Positions 20,362 to 20,706 of a stretch of 20,706 nucleotides of DNA are shown here, in pieces (positions within the stretch are counted from its first letter, which is position 1; each line of letters starts with the position of its first letter). The translations under genes and the position numbers were made by a program. The notes under the pieces were generated by a model, which did not search any database, was not told the DNA's origin, and saw only the letters and a list, made by a program, of their open reading frames with translations. The stretch is from a virus: positions 1 through 20,706 of the IMG/VR virus record IMGVR_UViG_3300029266_000968, one strand, 5' to 3'.

Positions 20362-20706
20362 ATGGGAACAATATTACAAGACATGATGGGAATGCTTTCT
20401 AGAAAGAAAGTAGTAACACCTAGAACAGATGATTATATTACACTAGCAAGATACGCAGGTGCTCAAGAAAGAATGAAGCCTCATCCAAAAGTAGAGACAG
20501 AACTTGTTACTATGGGTAGTATTAAAACTTTTACTAATGCAGGAATAGCTAATGAGTATGTTAGTGCAGTATCATATGATGGAGCCACTGATTTACTAAC
20601 TCTAACTAGAGTAGGAGGTACTGCTATTACAGCAGACATGGACCGTAAGGATACCAAAGAATTTGTAAACTCTACTGCTTTAAGTGTTGCAACTGGTGCT
20701 ACTACA
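20362..20706 (+). CDS. Probable virion-operon protein, cut by window edge
   Basis: ATG at 20362, open to the end of the window (115 codons visible). After a short helical start (TILQDMMGMLSRKKVVTPR) the sequence is beta-rich with short repeats of turns (TFTNAGIANEYVSAVSYDGA; LLTLTRVGGTAITADM), as often seen in phage structural proteins. No family can be named from this part. Context (downstream of the basic GLYANI gene) supports a head or connector role, by inference only. Confidence 0.7.
   Translation, partial: MGTILQDMMGMLSRKKVVTPRTDDYITLARYAGAQERMKPHPKVETELVTMGSIKTFTNAGIANEYVSAVSYDGATDLLTLTRVGGTAITADMDRKDTKEFVNSTALSVATGATT

Noticed and set aside
1-20706. CRISPR array, integrase, insertion sequence or alternative stop-codon use
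   Set aside because: No regularly spaced repeats, no transposase or integrase motifs, and TAA, TAG and TGA all end genes.

Overview
This window looks like part of a tailed double-stranded DNA phage, probably lytic, of a member of the Bacteroidota (marine Flavobacteriia-like host inferred, not proven). The DNA is AT-rich: a few coding lines counted by hand gave roughly 27-37% GC. Genes are tightly packed and often overlap by 4 nt (ATGA). TAA, TAG and TGA all serve as stops. Start codons mostly lack a Shine-Dalgarno sequence and sit in A/T-rich contexts; three genes share TTTATTATG. Several starts are preceded by the Bacteroidota promoter element TAnnTTTG. No integrase, repressor pair, CRISPR array or tRNA was seen.

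Layout. Nearly all of positions 1-19628 is read leftward (minus strand) and is an early/replication block. From right to left: a composition-outlier 114-aa gene with its own terminator (19249-19628); a hairpin-rich intergenic stretch (about 18613-19248); small unknown or membrane genes and a 35-aa lipoprotein (17702-18612); two small genes including a winged-helix protein (16693-17146); an operon from a clear promoter at 16600 (acidic proteins, HNH/NinG-like nuclease, SF2 helicase, small membrane and zinc-ribbon proteins, a possible NinB-like protein, 12079-16577); a lone rightward gene (11650-12078); uracil-DNA glycosylase; then, from a near-consensus promoter at 10898-10928, the core replication operon. 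That operon holds a DnaA domain-IV-like protein, a winged-helix protein, a DnaB-type helicase, a 180-aa unknown, a Sak4-like ATPase, an SSB-like protein, a TOPRIM primase, a RusA resolvase and a 95-aa unknown. It is followed by a four-gene cassette made of a VWA/metallopeptidase-like protein, a MoxR-type AAA+ ATPase and two unknown proteins that look like divergent paralogs. Last come a 42-aa ORF and the start of a PD-(D/E)XK (RecE/Cas4-like) exonuclease cut by the window edge.

At 19630-19878 transcription diverges. To the right, a perfect -7 box precedes genes that probably open the late/virion region: a 110-aa protein with a UVR-like motif, a 48-aa basic protein, and a truncated gene.

How the parts fit. 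DnaA-like protein, winged-helix protein, DnaB helicase, primase and SSB make a near-complete initiation/elongation set; no DNA polymerase is visible here. Exonuclease, Sak4-like ATPase, RusA, NinG/NinB-like proteins and SF2 helicase make a recombination set. The least explained part is the MoxR-VWA cassette with its two linked paralogs (548-5267), the best candidate for an undescribed system.
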